From the IMG/VR virus record IMGVR_UViG_3300034096_000471, positions 1 to 24,449 of that record: 24,449 nt of DNA. One strand, given 5' to 3'. The notes below the pieces were generated by a model, which did no database searches, was not told where the DNA came from, and saw only the letters and a list, made by a program, of their open reading frames with translations. Origin of the DNA: a virus. Shown here piece after piece: positions 1-6,777 of the stretch (position 1 is the stretch's first letter; each line of letters begins with the position of its first letter). The position numbers and the translations under genes are program-made.

Positions 1-73
1 ATAAAACACTCGACGTTCTGATGCTCTTTTAGTTTATAGAGTGGCTCGTGCACCAGAACGTCGAGTGTTTTAT
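1..73. repeat. 20-bp perfect inverted repeat at the window edge
   Basis: Bases 1-20 are the exact reverse complement of bases 54-73, with a 33-base spacer. The right arm lies in sound gp20 coding sequence (portal motif RAPERRVFY). The left arm, read in the gp20 frame, has an in-frame TAA at 2-4 and then residues that do not look like portal protein; portal-like sequence resumes at about base 20 (DALLVYR). The likeliest cause is a snap-back or chimeric read end at a contig terminus, not a biological hairpin. Confidence 0.85.
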
Positions 74-820
74 GTAGACGTTGGTCAATTACCAAAACAA
101 AAAGCAGAACAATATGTTCGTGATATGATGAGTCGCTTTAGAACACGACTCACATATAACCAAGCAACAGGTGAAGTACGAGATGAGCGTAATCATCTAT
201 CTGTTCTTGAAGACTATTGGATTCCACGTCGTGAAGGTTCAAACGGAACTCAAATTACCACACTTCCGGGTGGTAATGCTATGTCACAAATTGAAGACGT
301 AGATTACTTTAAGAAGAAACTTTATGCATCTTTAAATGTTCCATTAAGTCGTTTGGCATCTGATCAAACTGGATTTAATATGGGACGATCTGTAGAAATT
401 ACAAGAGAAGAAGTAAAGTTCTATAAGTTCATTGAACGTATTCGTCATCAGTTTAGCAAACTATTTTTAGATTTATTACGTGTTCAAATGATTCTTAAAG
501 GAATCATGACGGAAGATGATTGGAAAGAATTACGTCCAGATATTAATATTGTCTTCAATACAGATAATTATTTCTGGGACCTAAAAGAATCAGAAATTCT
601 TGCAGAACGATTAAAGATGGTTCAGTTTGTTGATGCATATGTTGGAAAATATTTTTCTTCAGAGTATGTTCGTAGAAATATTTTGAAACAAACCGAAGAA
701 GAAATGCGCAAGATGGATGGAGAAATGGAAGTTGATCGTCAACGAATTCAACAAGAACAACTTGCACTTCAAGCACAGCAACAAGCAGCAGCAGACCAGC
801 AACAGGGAACTCAACAGTGA
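20..820 (+). CDS. 20: Portal vertex protein gp20, C-terminal part (5' end missing)
   Basis: This is the C-terminal half of the T4-type portal protein, the dodecameric ring at the head vertex through which DNA is packaged and to which the neck attaches. The ring also nucleates prohead assembly. The signature run RAPERRVFYVDVG is followed by the conserved LPKQKAEQY, EDYWIPRR, TLPGG and VPLSR segments, all in the order seen in T4 gp20. The last 30 residues are rich in Gln and Glu, a normal disordered tail. T4 gp20 is about 524 residues; about 267 are here. The frame is open from base 5, but bases 1-19 look like an inverted artefact, so I place credible coding from about base 20. The GTG at 41 is an internal Val codon, not the start. 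The stop overlaps the next gene's GTG by 4 bases. Confidence 0.95.
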   Translation, partial: DALLVYRVARAPERRVFYVDVGQLPKQKAEQYVRDMMSRFRTRLTYNQATGEVRDERNHLSVLEDYWIPRREGSNGTQITTLPGGNAMSQIEDVDYFKKKLYASLNVPLSRLASDQTGFNMGRSVEITREEVKFYKFIERIRHQFSKLFLDLLRVQMILKGIMTEDDWKELRPDINIVFNTDNYFWDLKESEILAERLKMVQFVDAYVGKYFSSEYVRRNILKQTEEEMRKMDGEMEVDRQRIQQEQLALQAQQQAAADQQQGTQQ

Positions 821-1245
821 AAGATTTTCAATCATTGATATTAAAAAGTGGTATGCAACACCTCATTCAAAAAAATGAGCCCATGTTTAAAAAGTCATTG
901 ATTGATGTTTTGTCGTTTAAATTGAATGAAAATATCAATTTTTTAACACTTCAAACAAATAAAAGTTTATTATACAGTAAGTATAAATCAACTGAACTTA
1001 CTGAAAATATAAAACTTTTTATTGAATTTTTAGAATCATATGATCCTAAAACTAATACAAAATTAAAATTGAAAAATGATAGTGTTATAAATATTACTGA
1101 GCAAGAAATTGCAGAGATTAAAAGTCTATTTAATCAACTGAGCCCAAATAATAGACAAAAGATGGCTGAAACAATTTTTGAAAATAAAAATAGTTTGGAT
1201 CAACATTTGGAGTTTTACGGAAAAACAAAGGTACTAATAAAATGA
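817..1245 (+). CDS. Hypothetical protein in the gp67/gp68 prohead-core position
   Basis: A 142-residue protein with no motif I can name. It is rich in Lys, Asn and Leu and looks largely helical. The C-terminal third (INITEQEIAEIKSLF, then LSPNNRQKMAETIF) resembles the short helical segments found in small prohead-core proteins of marine T4-like phages, but that is resemblance from memory. It lies between portal gp20 and protease gp21, where T4 has the core proteins gp67 and gp68, so a role in the scaffold core is a reasonable inference. The start is GTG at 817, overlapping the gp20 stop as GTGA. AGGGA at 804-808 gives a ribosome site with 8 bases of spacing. No membrane segment or signal peptide is visible. 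Confidence 0.7.
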   Translation: MKDFQSLILKSGMQHLIQKNEPMFKKSLIDVLSFKLNENINFLTLQTNKSLLYSKYKSTELTENIKLFIEFLESYDPKTNTKLKLKNDSVINITEQEIAEIKSLFNQLSPNNRQKMAETIFENKNSLDQHLEFYGKTKVLIK

Positions 1246-1406
1246 ATCAACAAGTAAATGAAATGATTAAGAATATGATTGATGAGAATGTTGTGGCTTT
1301 CAAAGAGAACACTGCCAAGGTTCTTTATGAAAAAACTGGTAAAAAAATTGAAAGCGTCTATCAAACAGTTGCTCAAAATCTTTTAAATCAAAATAAATCC
1401 AAATGA
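1242..1406 (+). CDS. 54-residue hypothetical protein ahead of gp21
   Basis: A short ORF from ATG at 1242 to TGA at 1404-1406. It overlaps the preceding gene by 4 bases (ATGA) and the gp21 start by 4 bases (ATGA). This tight coupling on both sides is the best evidence that it is real. The product is a single predicted amphipathic helical stretch with motif FKENTAKVLYEKTGKKIESV and no Cys. AAAGG at 1227-1231 could serve as a weak ribosome site. By position it could be a small prohead-core component like T4 gp67 or gp68; the sequence alone does not prove this. Confidence 0.7.
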   Translation: MNQQVNEMIKNMIDENVVAFKENTAKVLYEKTGKKIESVYQTVAQNLLNQNKSK

Positions 1407-2047
1407 AACTAATAACTGAAATTAACGAAGATATAAAGTACGTTAAAGAAAATACTGGAAACGGTGAAAAGAATTATTTCATCGAAGGTATTTTTATGCA
1501 ATCTGGTGTAAAGAACCGCAATGGTCGTGTATATCCTCAAAGCACTTTACTCAAAGAGTGCAAACGATATATTACTGAATATGTTGATAAGGGTCGTGCA
1601 TTGGGTGAATTAAACCATCCAACTGGTCCTACAGTCAATCTTGATAGAGTCTCCCATATTGTAAAAGAGCTTCACGAAGATGGTAATACCATTTACGGAA
1701 AAGCCAAAGTAATGGATACTCCAATGGGTCGTATTGTAAAGAATCTCATTGAAGAAGGTGCTCAACTTGGAGTATCGACTCGTGGTATGGGTTCTCTTAA
1801 GTCAAAAAATGGGTACCAAGAAGTTCAAGAAGATTTTATGCTTGCTGCTGTTGATATTGTTGCAGACCCATCAGCTCCTAATGCCTTTGTAAACGGTATT
1901 ATGGAAGGTAGAGAATGGATTCTTGAAAACGGATCCTGGTCAGTAAAAGATTATGAGAATGCTCGTAAAATTATAAAGAATTCTTCAAAGAGTGCATTAA
2001 ATGAAAATATGTTAAAACTCTTTAACAATTACTTTAGGAGTATGTAA
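1403..2047 (+). CDS. 21: Prohead core protease gp21
   Basis: Serine protease of the T4 prohead (MEROPS U35/herpesvirus-assemblin-like fold) that degrades the scaffold and trims capsid proteins before DNA packaging. The catalytic His is H72 in GELNHP and the nucleophile is S125 in LGVSTRGMG, both in the expected context. The N-terminal half has the usual NRNGRVYP segment, and VDIVADPSAPNAFV lies after the Ser. The length of 214 residues matches T4 gp21 (212). The N-terminus contains LITE (residues 3-6), which fits the (L/I)-x-E cleavage preference and may be a self-processing site. The start ATG overlaps the previous stop and has no clear ribosome site, so translation is probably coupled. The stop overlaps the next start as TAATG. 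Confidence 0.96.
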   Translation: MKLITEINEDIKYVKENTGNGEKNYFIEGIFMQSGVKNRNGRVYPQSTLLKECKRYITEYVDKGRALGELNHPTGPTVNLDRVSHIVKELHEDGNTIYGKAKVMDTPMGRIVKNLIEEGAQLGVSTRGMGSLKSKNGYQEVQEDFMLAAVDIVADPSAPNAFVNGIMEGREWILENGSWSVKDYENARKIIKNSSKSALNENMLKLFNNYFRSM

Positions 2048-2886
2048 TGAGTTTTAATCTAATAACTGAAGGATCCAAAGATTACATGAAATATGTACTT
2101 CAGTTATCTGAGGCAAAAAAGTCATCAACTACTAAACCCAAAAAAACTTTACCAACAGAGTCAAAACCTGTTATTAATGTTCCTACTGAGGATCAAAAAC
2201 GTCCAATTAAGGCTGCTGGATCTGGTGGTAGTGAGGAGTTTTTTAGAAATAGTAAACCAAAATGGGACGATGAATTTCTTGAGACAAAACCATACGACAG
2301 AACAAAAAAGAATGACAGTTTAGTTACTCCTATTTTATTTGGTGGTAGCAACCTACCAAATAATAAAGGCAAGATGCTAAAGAAAGGTGCTAATGGTGAG
2401 GATGGTCCCGAAGAGACCGATGAAAGTGGTGGATTAGATTATCTTACCAATGTAGCACAGGGTGCAAGTATTGTTGATTATGCAGATCAAATGTTACCAG
2501 CAGCAGCTAAATTAGCTTTAGCTGCTTCATTATTTGGTAAAAAAGTTAAAAAAACTCCTGATGGTGATGATGGTAAAAATCCTAATACCGGTATTCCTTC
2601 TAGTGGTAATCCAGCTCTTGATAGCTTTAATATTGATGTTATGAATAAAGTTAAAGAATATGCTGGTGGAAAAAATCTTGGTCCTCTTGGGGATAAGGTG
2701 TTCAAATACTCACAAAATTTAGGGGCATTAGATCCACTTAATCCTTTATTGGGATTAAAATTGGGTTATGAAATGCTTGGTGGAAATGAAATTCTCAAAC
2801 GTACACGAGAAATTGGAGCAGCCCAAAGTTCTGGGGCGCAATCAAGTATGGGTCACCCATCTGGTTTTGGATATTATGGAAGATAA
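2047..2886 (+). CDS. Unknown 279-residue protein between gp21 and gp22, possible processed head protein
   Basis: I do not recognise this protein. It is low in complexity: a Lys/Ser/Thr/Pro-rich segment (residues 24-60), Gly/Asn-rich linkers, an Ala-rich helix (MLPAAAKLALAASLFG, about residues 149-164) and a Gly/Ser/Tyr C-terminus ending in GFGYYGR. The N-terminus holds two sites matching the T4 prohead-protease rule (L/I)-x-E|(A/G): ITE|G at residues 6-9 and LSE|A at 20-23. T4 itself has no gene here. Because it sits in the morphogenesis operon, I infer an internal or scaffold-associated head protein that gp21 may trim. AGGAG at 2036-2040 lies 6 bases before the ATG. The ORF inside it in another frame is a shadow. 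Confidence 0.8.
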   Translation: MSFNLITEGSKDYMKYVLQLSEAKKSSTTKPKKTLPTESKPVINVPTEDQKRPIKAAGSGGSEEFFRNSKPKWDDEFLETKPYDRTKKNDSLVTPILFGGSNLPNNKGKMLKKGANGEDGPEETDESGGLDYLTNVAQGASIVDYADQMLPAAAKLALAASLFGKKVKKTPDGDDGKNPNTGIPSSGNPALDSFNIDVMNKVKEYAGGKNLGPLGDKVFKYSQNLGALDPLNPLLGLKLGYEMLGGNEILKRTREIGAAQSSGAQSSMGHPSGFGYYGR

Positions 2887-2892
2887 GAATAT

Positions 2893-2900
2893 TATAAATA
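2893..2900 (+). promoter_or_regulatory. T4-type late promoter for gene 22
   Basis: Exact TATAAATA, the T4 late consensus read by gp55, in the gap between the 279-residue gene and gp22. The predicted transcript start is about 6 bases downstream, giving a leader of about 20 bases that includes AGGGA at 2911-2915. Confidence 0.8.
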
Positions 2901-2925
2901 ATTTAAGCTTAGGGATTAACACACT

Positions 2926-3975
2926 ATGAAACAAAATAAAAAACTAAATCTATCAGAAGCCGCTAACCAAGTTATGGGTGTATTGGATGCCACCGGAAAG
3001 TCGGATGCTGACGCATCTGGTCGAGGTTCCATGTTACCCGGACCAATTACCGGTATGCCCCCAGCCACTACCCCAACCAACGGTATGCCATCAGTTCCAG
3101 CAGCAGCAATGATTTCACAAAAATACCTTGCTTCAATTGGTCAAGGTGGAGCTGCTCCAGTAGCTCAAGAATCTGATGAAGCTGAAGGTTCGGAAGAAGA
3201 GATGGAATCAGAAGAAGATGAAGATGAGAAGAAGAAAGAAGTTCAAGAGAATTTCCGCAATGCTCTTATCTCTCTCCTAGGTGAAGAAAATATCAATGAG
3301 GATGCACTAGGTCAACTCGAAGCAATCTTTGAAGTTGCTGTTGCTGACCGTGTTGAAACACAAGTTGCCAAGATTCTTGTTGACCTTGATGAAGGTGCAA
3401 AGGGTTATCTTGAGAATGTAACAAATTCGCTCGTAGAAAAGGTAGATGACTATCTTGAGTACGTTGTCGAAGAGTGGATGACTGAGAATGCAGTTGCAGT
3501 TGAGCAAGGTGTAAAAACCACTATTGCTGAGAACTTCATCTCTGGTCTTAAAAATCTCTTTGAGAATCATTACATCGATGTTCCAAATGAAAAATATAAT
3601 GTTCTTGATGATCTATATGCACAAAATAGAGAACTTGAAAACCGTCTCAACGAATCTATTAAGTTCTCAATTGATCTTAAGAAGGAAGTTGCTCTAACTG
3701 AGTGTGCCGGAATCTTTGTTTCTGAAACCAGAAACATGGCTGATACACAAGTTTCCAAATTACAAAATCTAATGGAAAACATCAACTTCAATACTCCTGA
3801 CGAGTATCGTAACAAGTTGGTTGCAATCCGAGAAAACTATTTACAGGGTGGTCGCGTTTCTGCACCCTCTAAACCAGTCGATGAGGATATGTCGTTCTCA
3901 CAGGCTGTATCTGCTCCAACCACACTTGTAGAAGGTTATGCAAATGTATTGGGAAGATTGAATAAGAAACTTTAA
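2926..3975 (+). CDS. 22: Prohead scaffolding core protein gp22
   Basis: Major scaffold protein of the T4 prohead core, around which gp23 assembles and which gp21 later degrades. It has the family's layout: a short basic N-terminus, a Pro/Gly/Met-rich segment (residues 32-60), a very acidic run (about residues 82-101, mostly Glu and Asp) and then a long predicted coiled coil. The N-terminus contains LNLSE|AAN (cut after residue 11), a good match to the prohead protease rule. Its 349 residues exceed T4 gp22 (269) but the family varies. It has its own late promoter and lies immediately before gp23. The identification rests on position, composition and the NRLNESIKFSIDLKKEVALTE-type helical region. 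Confidence 0.93.
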   Translation: MKQNKKLNLSEAANQVMGVLDATGKSDADASGRGSMLPGPITGMPPATTPTNGMPSVPAAAMISQKYLASIGQGGAAPVAQESDEAEGSEEEMESEEDEDEKKKEVQENFRNALISLLGEENINEDALGQLEAIFEVAVADRVETQVAKILVDLDEGAKGYLENVTNSLVEKVDDYLEYVVEEWMTENAVAVEQGVKTTIAENFISGLKNLFENHYIDVPNEKYNVLDDLYAQNRELENRLNESIKFSIDLKKEVALTECAGIFVSETRNMADTQVSKLQNLMENINFNTPDEYRNKLVAIRENYLQGGRVSAPSKPVDEDMSFSQAVSAPTTLVEGYANVLGRLNKKL

Positions 3976-3987
3976 ATTTACTAATTA

Positions 3988-3995
3988 CTAAATAA
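3988..3995 (+). promoter_or_regulatory. Probable late promoter and ribosome site for gene 23
   Basis: CTAAATAA lies about 29 bases before the gp23 ATG. It is a variant of TATAAATA, and the CTAAATA form is known from marine T4-like phages. It is followed by a strong ribosome site, AAGGAGA at 4007-4013, 10 bases before the start. This is the clearest Shine-Dalgarno in the plus-strand head genes, as suits the most abundant virion protein. Confidence 0.55.
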
Positions 3996-4023
3996 TTTTA
4001 TCCAACAAGGAGATACTAATAAA

Positions 4024-5475
4024 ATGCAATTTCAAGAAAATACCCCGTATGATGTTTTAACCGAGAAATGGAATCCAGTGCTCAATCACGCAGCTCTGGC
4101 TCCAATCGGTGATGATTACCGTAAGAAAGTTACTGCCGTTCTTTTAGAGAACCAAGAACAAGCCATTCGCACCCAGCACCTAACAGAAGATATGTCTTCT
4201 GGTAACTTTGGTGGTCCATCGACCTCTACTGGTTACAATACTGGTGCAGTTTCTGGATATGATCCAGTGCTTATCAGTCTTGTTCGTCGTTCTATGCCAA
4301 ATCTAATGGCATACGATATCTGTGGCGTTCAGCCTATGACAGCCCCAACTGGGTTGATCTTTGCAATGCGTACACAATATGGTAAAGGTACCAATTATAC
4401 TAGTAATGACTACACAGAAGCTCTTTTCCAGGAGCCATTCCCACAGTACGGTGGTTCTGGTTATACCTTAACTGGTCTTTCTGGTGCTGGTGTTACTGCT
4501 GGTTCTGGTCTCAATGCTGACCGTAACATTATTGCTGGTTCATGTGGTGGTGGTACTGCATGGGCTCAAGGTTATGCTGCTGCTGGTATCAACTCATTCA
4601 ATGCCCTTCGTGGTATGTTGACCAATTTTGGTGAAGGTATTGGTTCAGCCAATGCAACATCACCATACCAAGCATTTAATCAAATGTCATTCTCGATTGA
4701 TAGAGTTGCAGTTCAAGCACGTACACGTGCTCTGAGCAGTAATTACACTGTTGAATTGGCACAGGATCTAAAGGCAGTCCATGGTCTAGATGCAGAAGCC
4801 GAACTCGCAAATCTTCTCAGCACTGAAATTCTTGCTGAAATTAACCGCGAACTAGTCCGTACCATCTATTATGTTGCAAAACCAGGATCACAACAAGGTG
4901 ATTTGGGTCTAAAGGGTATGTATAACCTTTCTGGCGACTCTGATGGTCGTTGGTCTGCAGAACGTTTCCGTGGTCTTAGTTTCCAAATCGAGCGTGAATG
5001 CAATGCAATCGCCAAGGAAACACGTCGTGGTAAGGGTAACTTTATCATCTGCGACAGTGATACTGCTGCAGCTCTTGCAATGTCAGGCTTTATGAGTCTC
5101 TCCCCCGGTATTGCACCACAACTAAATGCTGATGACACACAATCAACATTTGCTGGTGTACTTAACGGTAAGGTCAAGGTTTACATTGACCCGTACGCCC
5201 CACTTGGTGCTAACTTCTTTGTAGCTGGCTACAAGGGTGAAAGTGCATATGACGCAGGTCTGTTCTACTGCCCATACGTTCCGCTCCAAATGGTTCGTGC
5301 TGTTGATCCTGCTAGCTTCCAACCACGTATCGGGTTTAAGACTCGTTATGGTATTGTTGCCAATCCGTTTGTACTTAATGCCAATAAAGTTCCGGATGCA
5401 GAAACTCTCTCTGCTGGGTTGAACCAATACTACAGATTGAGCGCAATCGCCAATCTACACGGTAACGGTGCCTGA
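4024..5475 (+). CDS. 23: Major capsid protein gp23
   Basis: HK97-fold major head protein of the T4 group. Conserved blocks appear in the T4 order: PNLMAYDICGVQPM, the Gly-rich variable region, SFSIDRVAVQARTRALSSNY, VELAQDLKAVHGLDAEAEL, EINRELVR, GNFIICDSDTAAAL, FAGVLNGKVKVYIDPYA and FQPRIGFKTRYGIVANPF. Its 483 residues compare with 521 in T4. The N-terminal ~55 residues match the propeptide that gp21 removes; HLTE|DM (cut after residue 55) is the likeliest site, though the residue after the cut is Asp rather than the usual Ala or Gly. There is no gene 24 (vertex paralogue) beside it. A strong terminator follows 28 bases after the stop. Confidence 0.98.
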   Translation: MQFQENTPYDVLTEKWNPVLNHAALAPIGDDYRKKVTAVLLENQEQAIRTQHLTEDMSSGNFGGPSTSTGYNTGAVSGYDPVLISLVRRSMPNLMAYDICGVQPMTAPTGLIFAMRTQYGKGTNYTSNDYTEALFQEPFPQYGGSGYTLTGLSGAGVTAGSGLNADRNIIAGSCGGGTAWAQGYAAAGINSFNALRGMLTNFGEGIGSANATSPYQAFNQMSFSIDRVAVQARTRALSSNYTVELAQDLKAVHGLDAEAELANLLSTEILAEINRELVRTIYYVAKPGSQQGDLGLKGMYNLSGDSDGRWSAERFRGLSFQIERECNAIAKETRRGKGNFIICDSDTAAALAMSGFMSLSPGIAPQLNADDTQSTFAGVLNGKVKVYIDPYAPLGANFFVAGYKGESAYDAGLFYCPYVPLQMVRAVDPASFQPRIGFKTRYGIVANPFVLNANKVPDAETLSAGLNQYYRLSAIANLHGNGA

Positions 5476-5503
5476 GTATTAAGTTAGACTGTAAGTTAAC
5501 AAT

Positions 5504-5533
5504 AAAACCCTCCCAAGAAATTGGGAGGGTTTT
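5504..5533 (+). terminator. Intrinsic terminator after gene 23
   Basis: A perfect 13-bp stem (left arm 5504-5516, right arm 5521-5533) with a GAAA tetraloop at 5517-5520 and a CCCTCCC/GGGAGGG core. It is followed by CTTTTAT. It closes the head-gene operon right before the late promoter of the next gene. Confidence 0.93.
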
Positions 5534-5541
5534 CTTTTATC

Positions 5542-5549
5542 TATAAATA
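5542..5549 (+). promoter_or_regulatory. T4-type late promoter abutting the gp3-like gene
   Basis: Exact TATAAATA ending 6 bases before the A of the ATG at 5555. T4 late transcripts start about 6 bases after the box, so the mRNA is predicted to start at the start codon itself. No ribosome site lies between box and ATG. Confidence 0.8.
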
Positions 5550-5554
5550 TTCAT

Positions 5555-6091
5555 ATGGCAAATCTAAATTGTTCAGGTAATACAAATCCTCTATATAACA
5601 GTTATTTTTCTTTATTGTTTAATAGAGGTACATCACAATTTGAATTACTATGTCAACGTGTAAATCTTCCAGGAATTTCTGTACCTAGTTTAGTGCAACC
5701 AACAACGTTAGGAACAACAATTCCAGTTCCAAGTATGGTAGCAGCCTTTGCTGATTTATCTGTAGAATTTATAGTTGATGAAAATATGACTAATTGGAAG
5801 TCACTATATTCATGGATACGCAATATTTCTAATATTAAAGATGATAGTAGTAATAATTTAGAATATTATAAATGGCATACAACTGCAACATTAAATATCT
5901 ATTCTGCACCATATACTATTAATGGGTGTAATACACCAATAACTGTAACCTTTATTAATATTGTACCAGTTTCACTTGGTGGACTACAGTTTCAATCAGA
6001 CGCAAGTGATACATCTATTCAAAAAACAACATGTGCCTTTAAATATTCATACTATACAATAACTCCCGATGCACCCAGTGTATTGAGTTAA
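5555..6091 (+). CDS. 3: Tail-tube-fold protein, probable tail completion/sheath stabiliser gp3
   Basis: A 178-residue protein with the layout of the T4 gp19/gp3 tail-tube superfamily: FELLCQRVNLPGISV near the N-terminus, then FADLSVEFIVDENMTNWKSL with the D-E-N...W pattern, and a C-terminal strand pair (VPVSLGGLQFQSDASD, then CAFKYSYYTI). Marine T4-like phages usually carry gp3, which caps the tail tube and stabilises the sheath end, directly after gp23; this order is from memory. A second tube protein (gp19) would be expected before gp20, outside the window, which makes gp3 more likely here than gp19. The gene is transcribed from a late promoter touching its start and ends convergently with the next gene, overlapping it by 4 bases. 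Confidence 0.72.
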   Translation: MANLNCSGNTNPLYNSYFSLLFNRGTSQFELLCQRVNLPGISVPSLVQPTTLGTTIPVPSMVAAFADLSVEFIVDENMTNWKSLYSWIRNISNIKDDSSNNLEYYKWHTTATLNIYSAPYTINGCNTPITVTFINIVPVSLGGLQFQSDASDTSIQKTTCAFKYSYYTITPDAPSVLS

Positions 6092-6762
6092 ATATAGTCA
6101 TTTGGATTATCAGACCAACTTTCTGGGTTATCTGATGGAAGGTTGGGATCATAAGACAATTTATTTGGACCAGGCTTGCCTTTAGATCGTTTTATAGGCT
6201 TAGGTTGCTTCGGAGCCTCTTCGATCAACAAATCCTCTACAGAGGGTTCCTGCTTGTCAGATTCTTCTATTTCTTCTCCGTCATCGTCACCATCTACCAT
6301 AATTTCAGCACCTTCATACGTATCTATCAAATCATTGACAAAATTAACAAAATCTTCATTATTAAAGAGATCTGTCAATAGATGAAGTCCTGCTTCTGGA
6401 CCAAATTCTGTATTTTCTGGGGCACTTGTAATTAATGATTTGGGATCAGTTTCCATTGCAGTATGATATATTTCATACATTTTTTCTAGTTCAACTGTTG
6501 CACTACCAATGTATACGATAACGTGGCGAAATATTGAAACTTCGGAACTTCTTATATTTGAAAGATAATTTGTTAATTTACAATATTCAATCATTTCACC
6601 TAACGCATCTCTCATCATATATGATTCGATTAGAGCAGGCATTTTTATGAATATTTTTTCTGAAGATGCTTCACTTACTAAACCAACAATTTCTTCGCCA
6701 GTAGTAAGTTTAATAACTCTTAGAATTCCACCAAAGGGAGTTTCTTGTACTTCGTCAGCCAT
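6088..6762 (-). CDS. Sm-like N-terminal domain protein with acidic, Pro/Lys-rich tail
   Basis: A 224-residue protein of unknown role. Residues 10-90 (GGILRVIKLTTGEEIVGLV, then KIFIKMPALI) resemble the bent beta-sheet of Sm-like domains, a module often seen in hypothetical proteins of marine T4-like phages. The C-terminal third is acidic (DGDDDGEEIEESDKQEPS) and then basic and Pro-rich (PKQPKPIKRSKGKPGPNK), and looks disordered. The start is well defined by AGGAGGG at 6768-6774, 5 bases before the ATG. It is the last gene of the leftward uvsY-uvsW operon and its stop codon overlaps the convergent gp3-like stop within 6088-6091. RNA binding would suit an Sm-like fold but is only an inference. 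Confidence 0.78.
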   Translation of the reverse strand: MADEVQETPFGGILRVIKLTTGEEIVGLVSEASSEKIFIKMPALIESYMMRDALGEMIEYCKLTNYLSNIRSSEVSIFRHVIVYIGSATVELEKMYEIYHTAMETDPKSLITSAPENTEFGPEAGLHLLTDLFNNEDFVNFVNDLIDTYEGAEIMVDGDDDGEEIEESDKQEPSVEDLLIEEAPKQPKPIKRSKGKPGPNKLSYDPNLPSDNPESWSDNPNDYI

Positions 6763-6777
6763 AGTAACCCTCCTAAT

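Noticed and set aside
1392-1399. AATAAATC before gp21 as a late promoter
   Set aside because: A 6 of 8 match inside the coding sequence of the small upstream ORF; coupled translation explains expression without it.
2093-2323. 76-residue ORF inside the 279-residue gene
   Set aside because: It overlaps a coupled gene in another frame, has no ribosome site, and its composition is typical of an out-of-frame translation.
4869-5427. Antisense ORFs opposite the 3' half of gp23
   Set aside because: They lie wholly opposite strongly conserved gp23 codons, have no ribosome site or family motifs, and are frame shadows.
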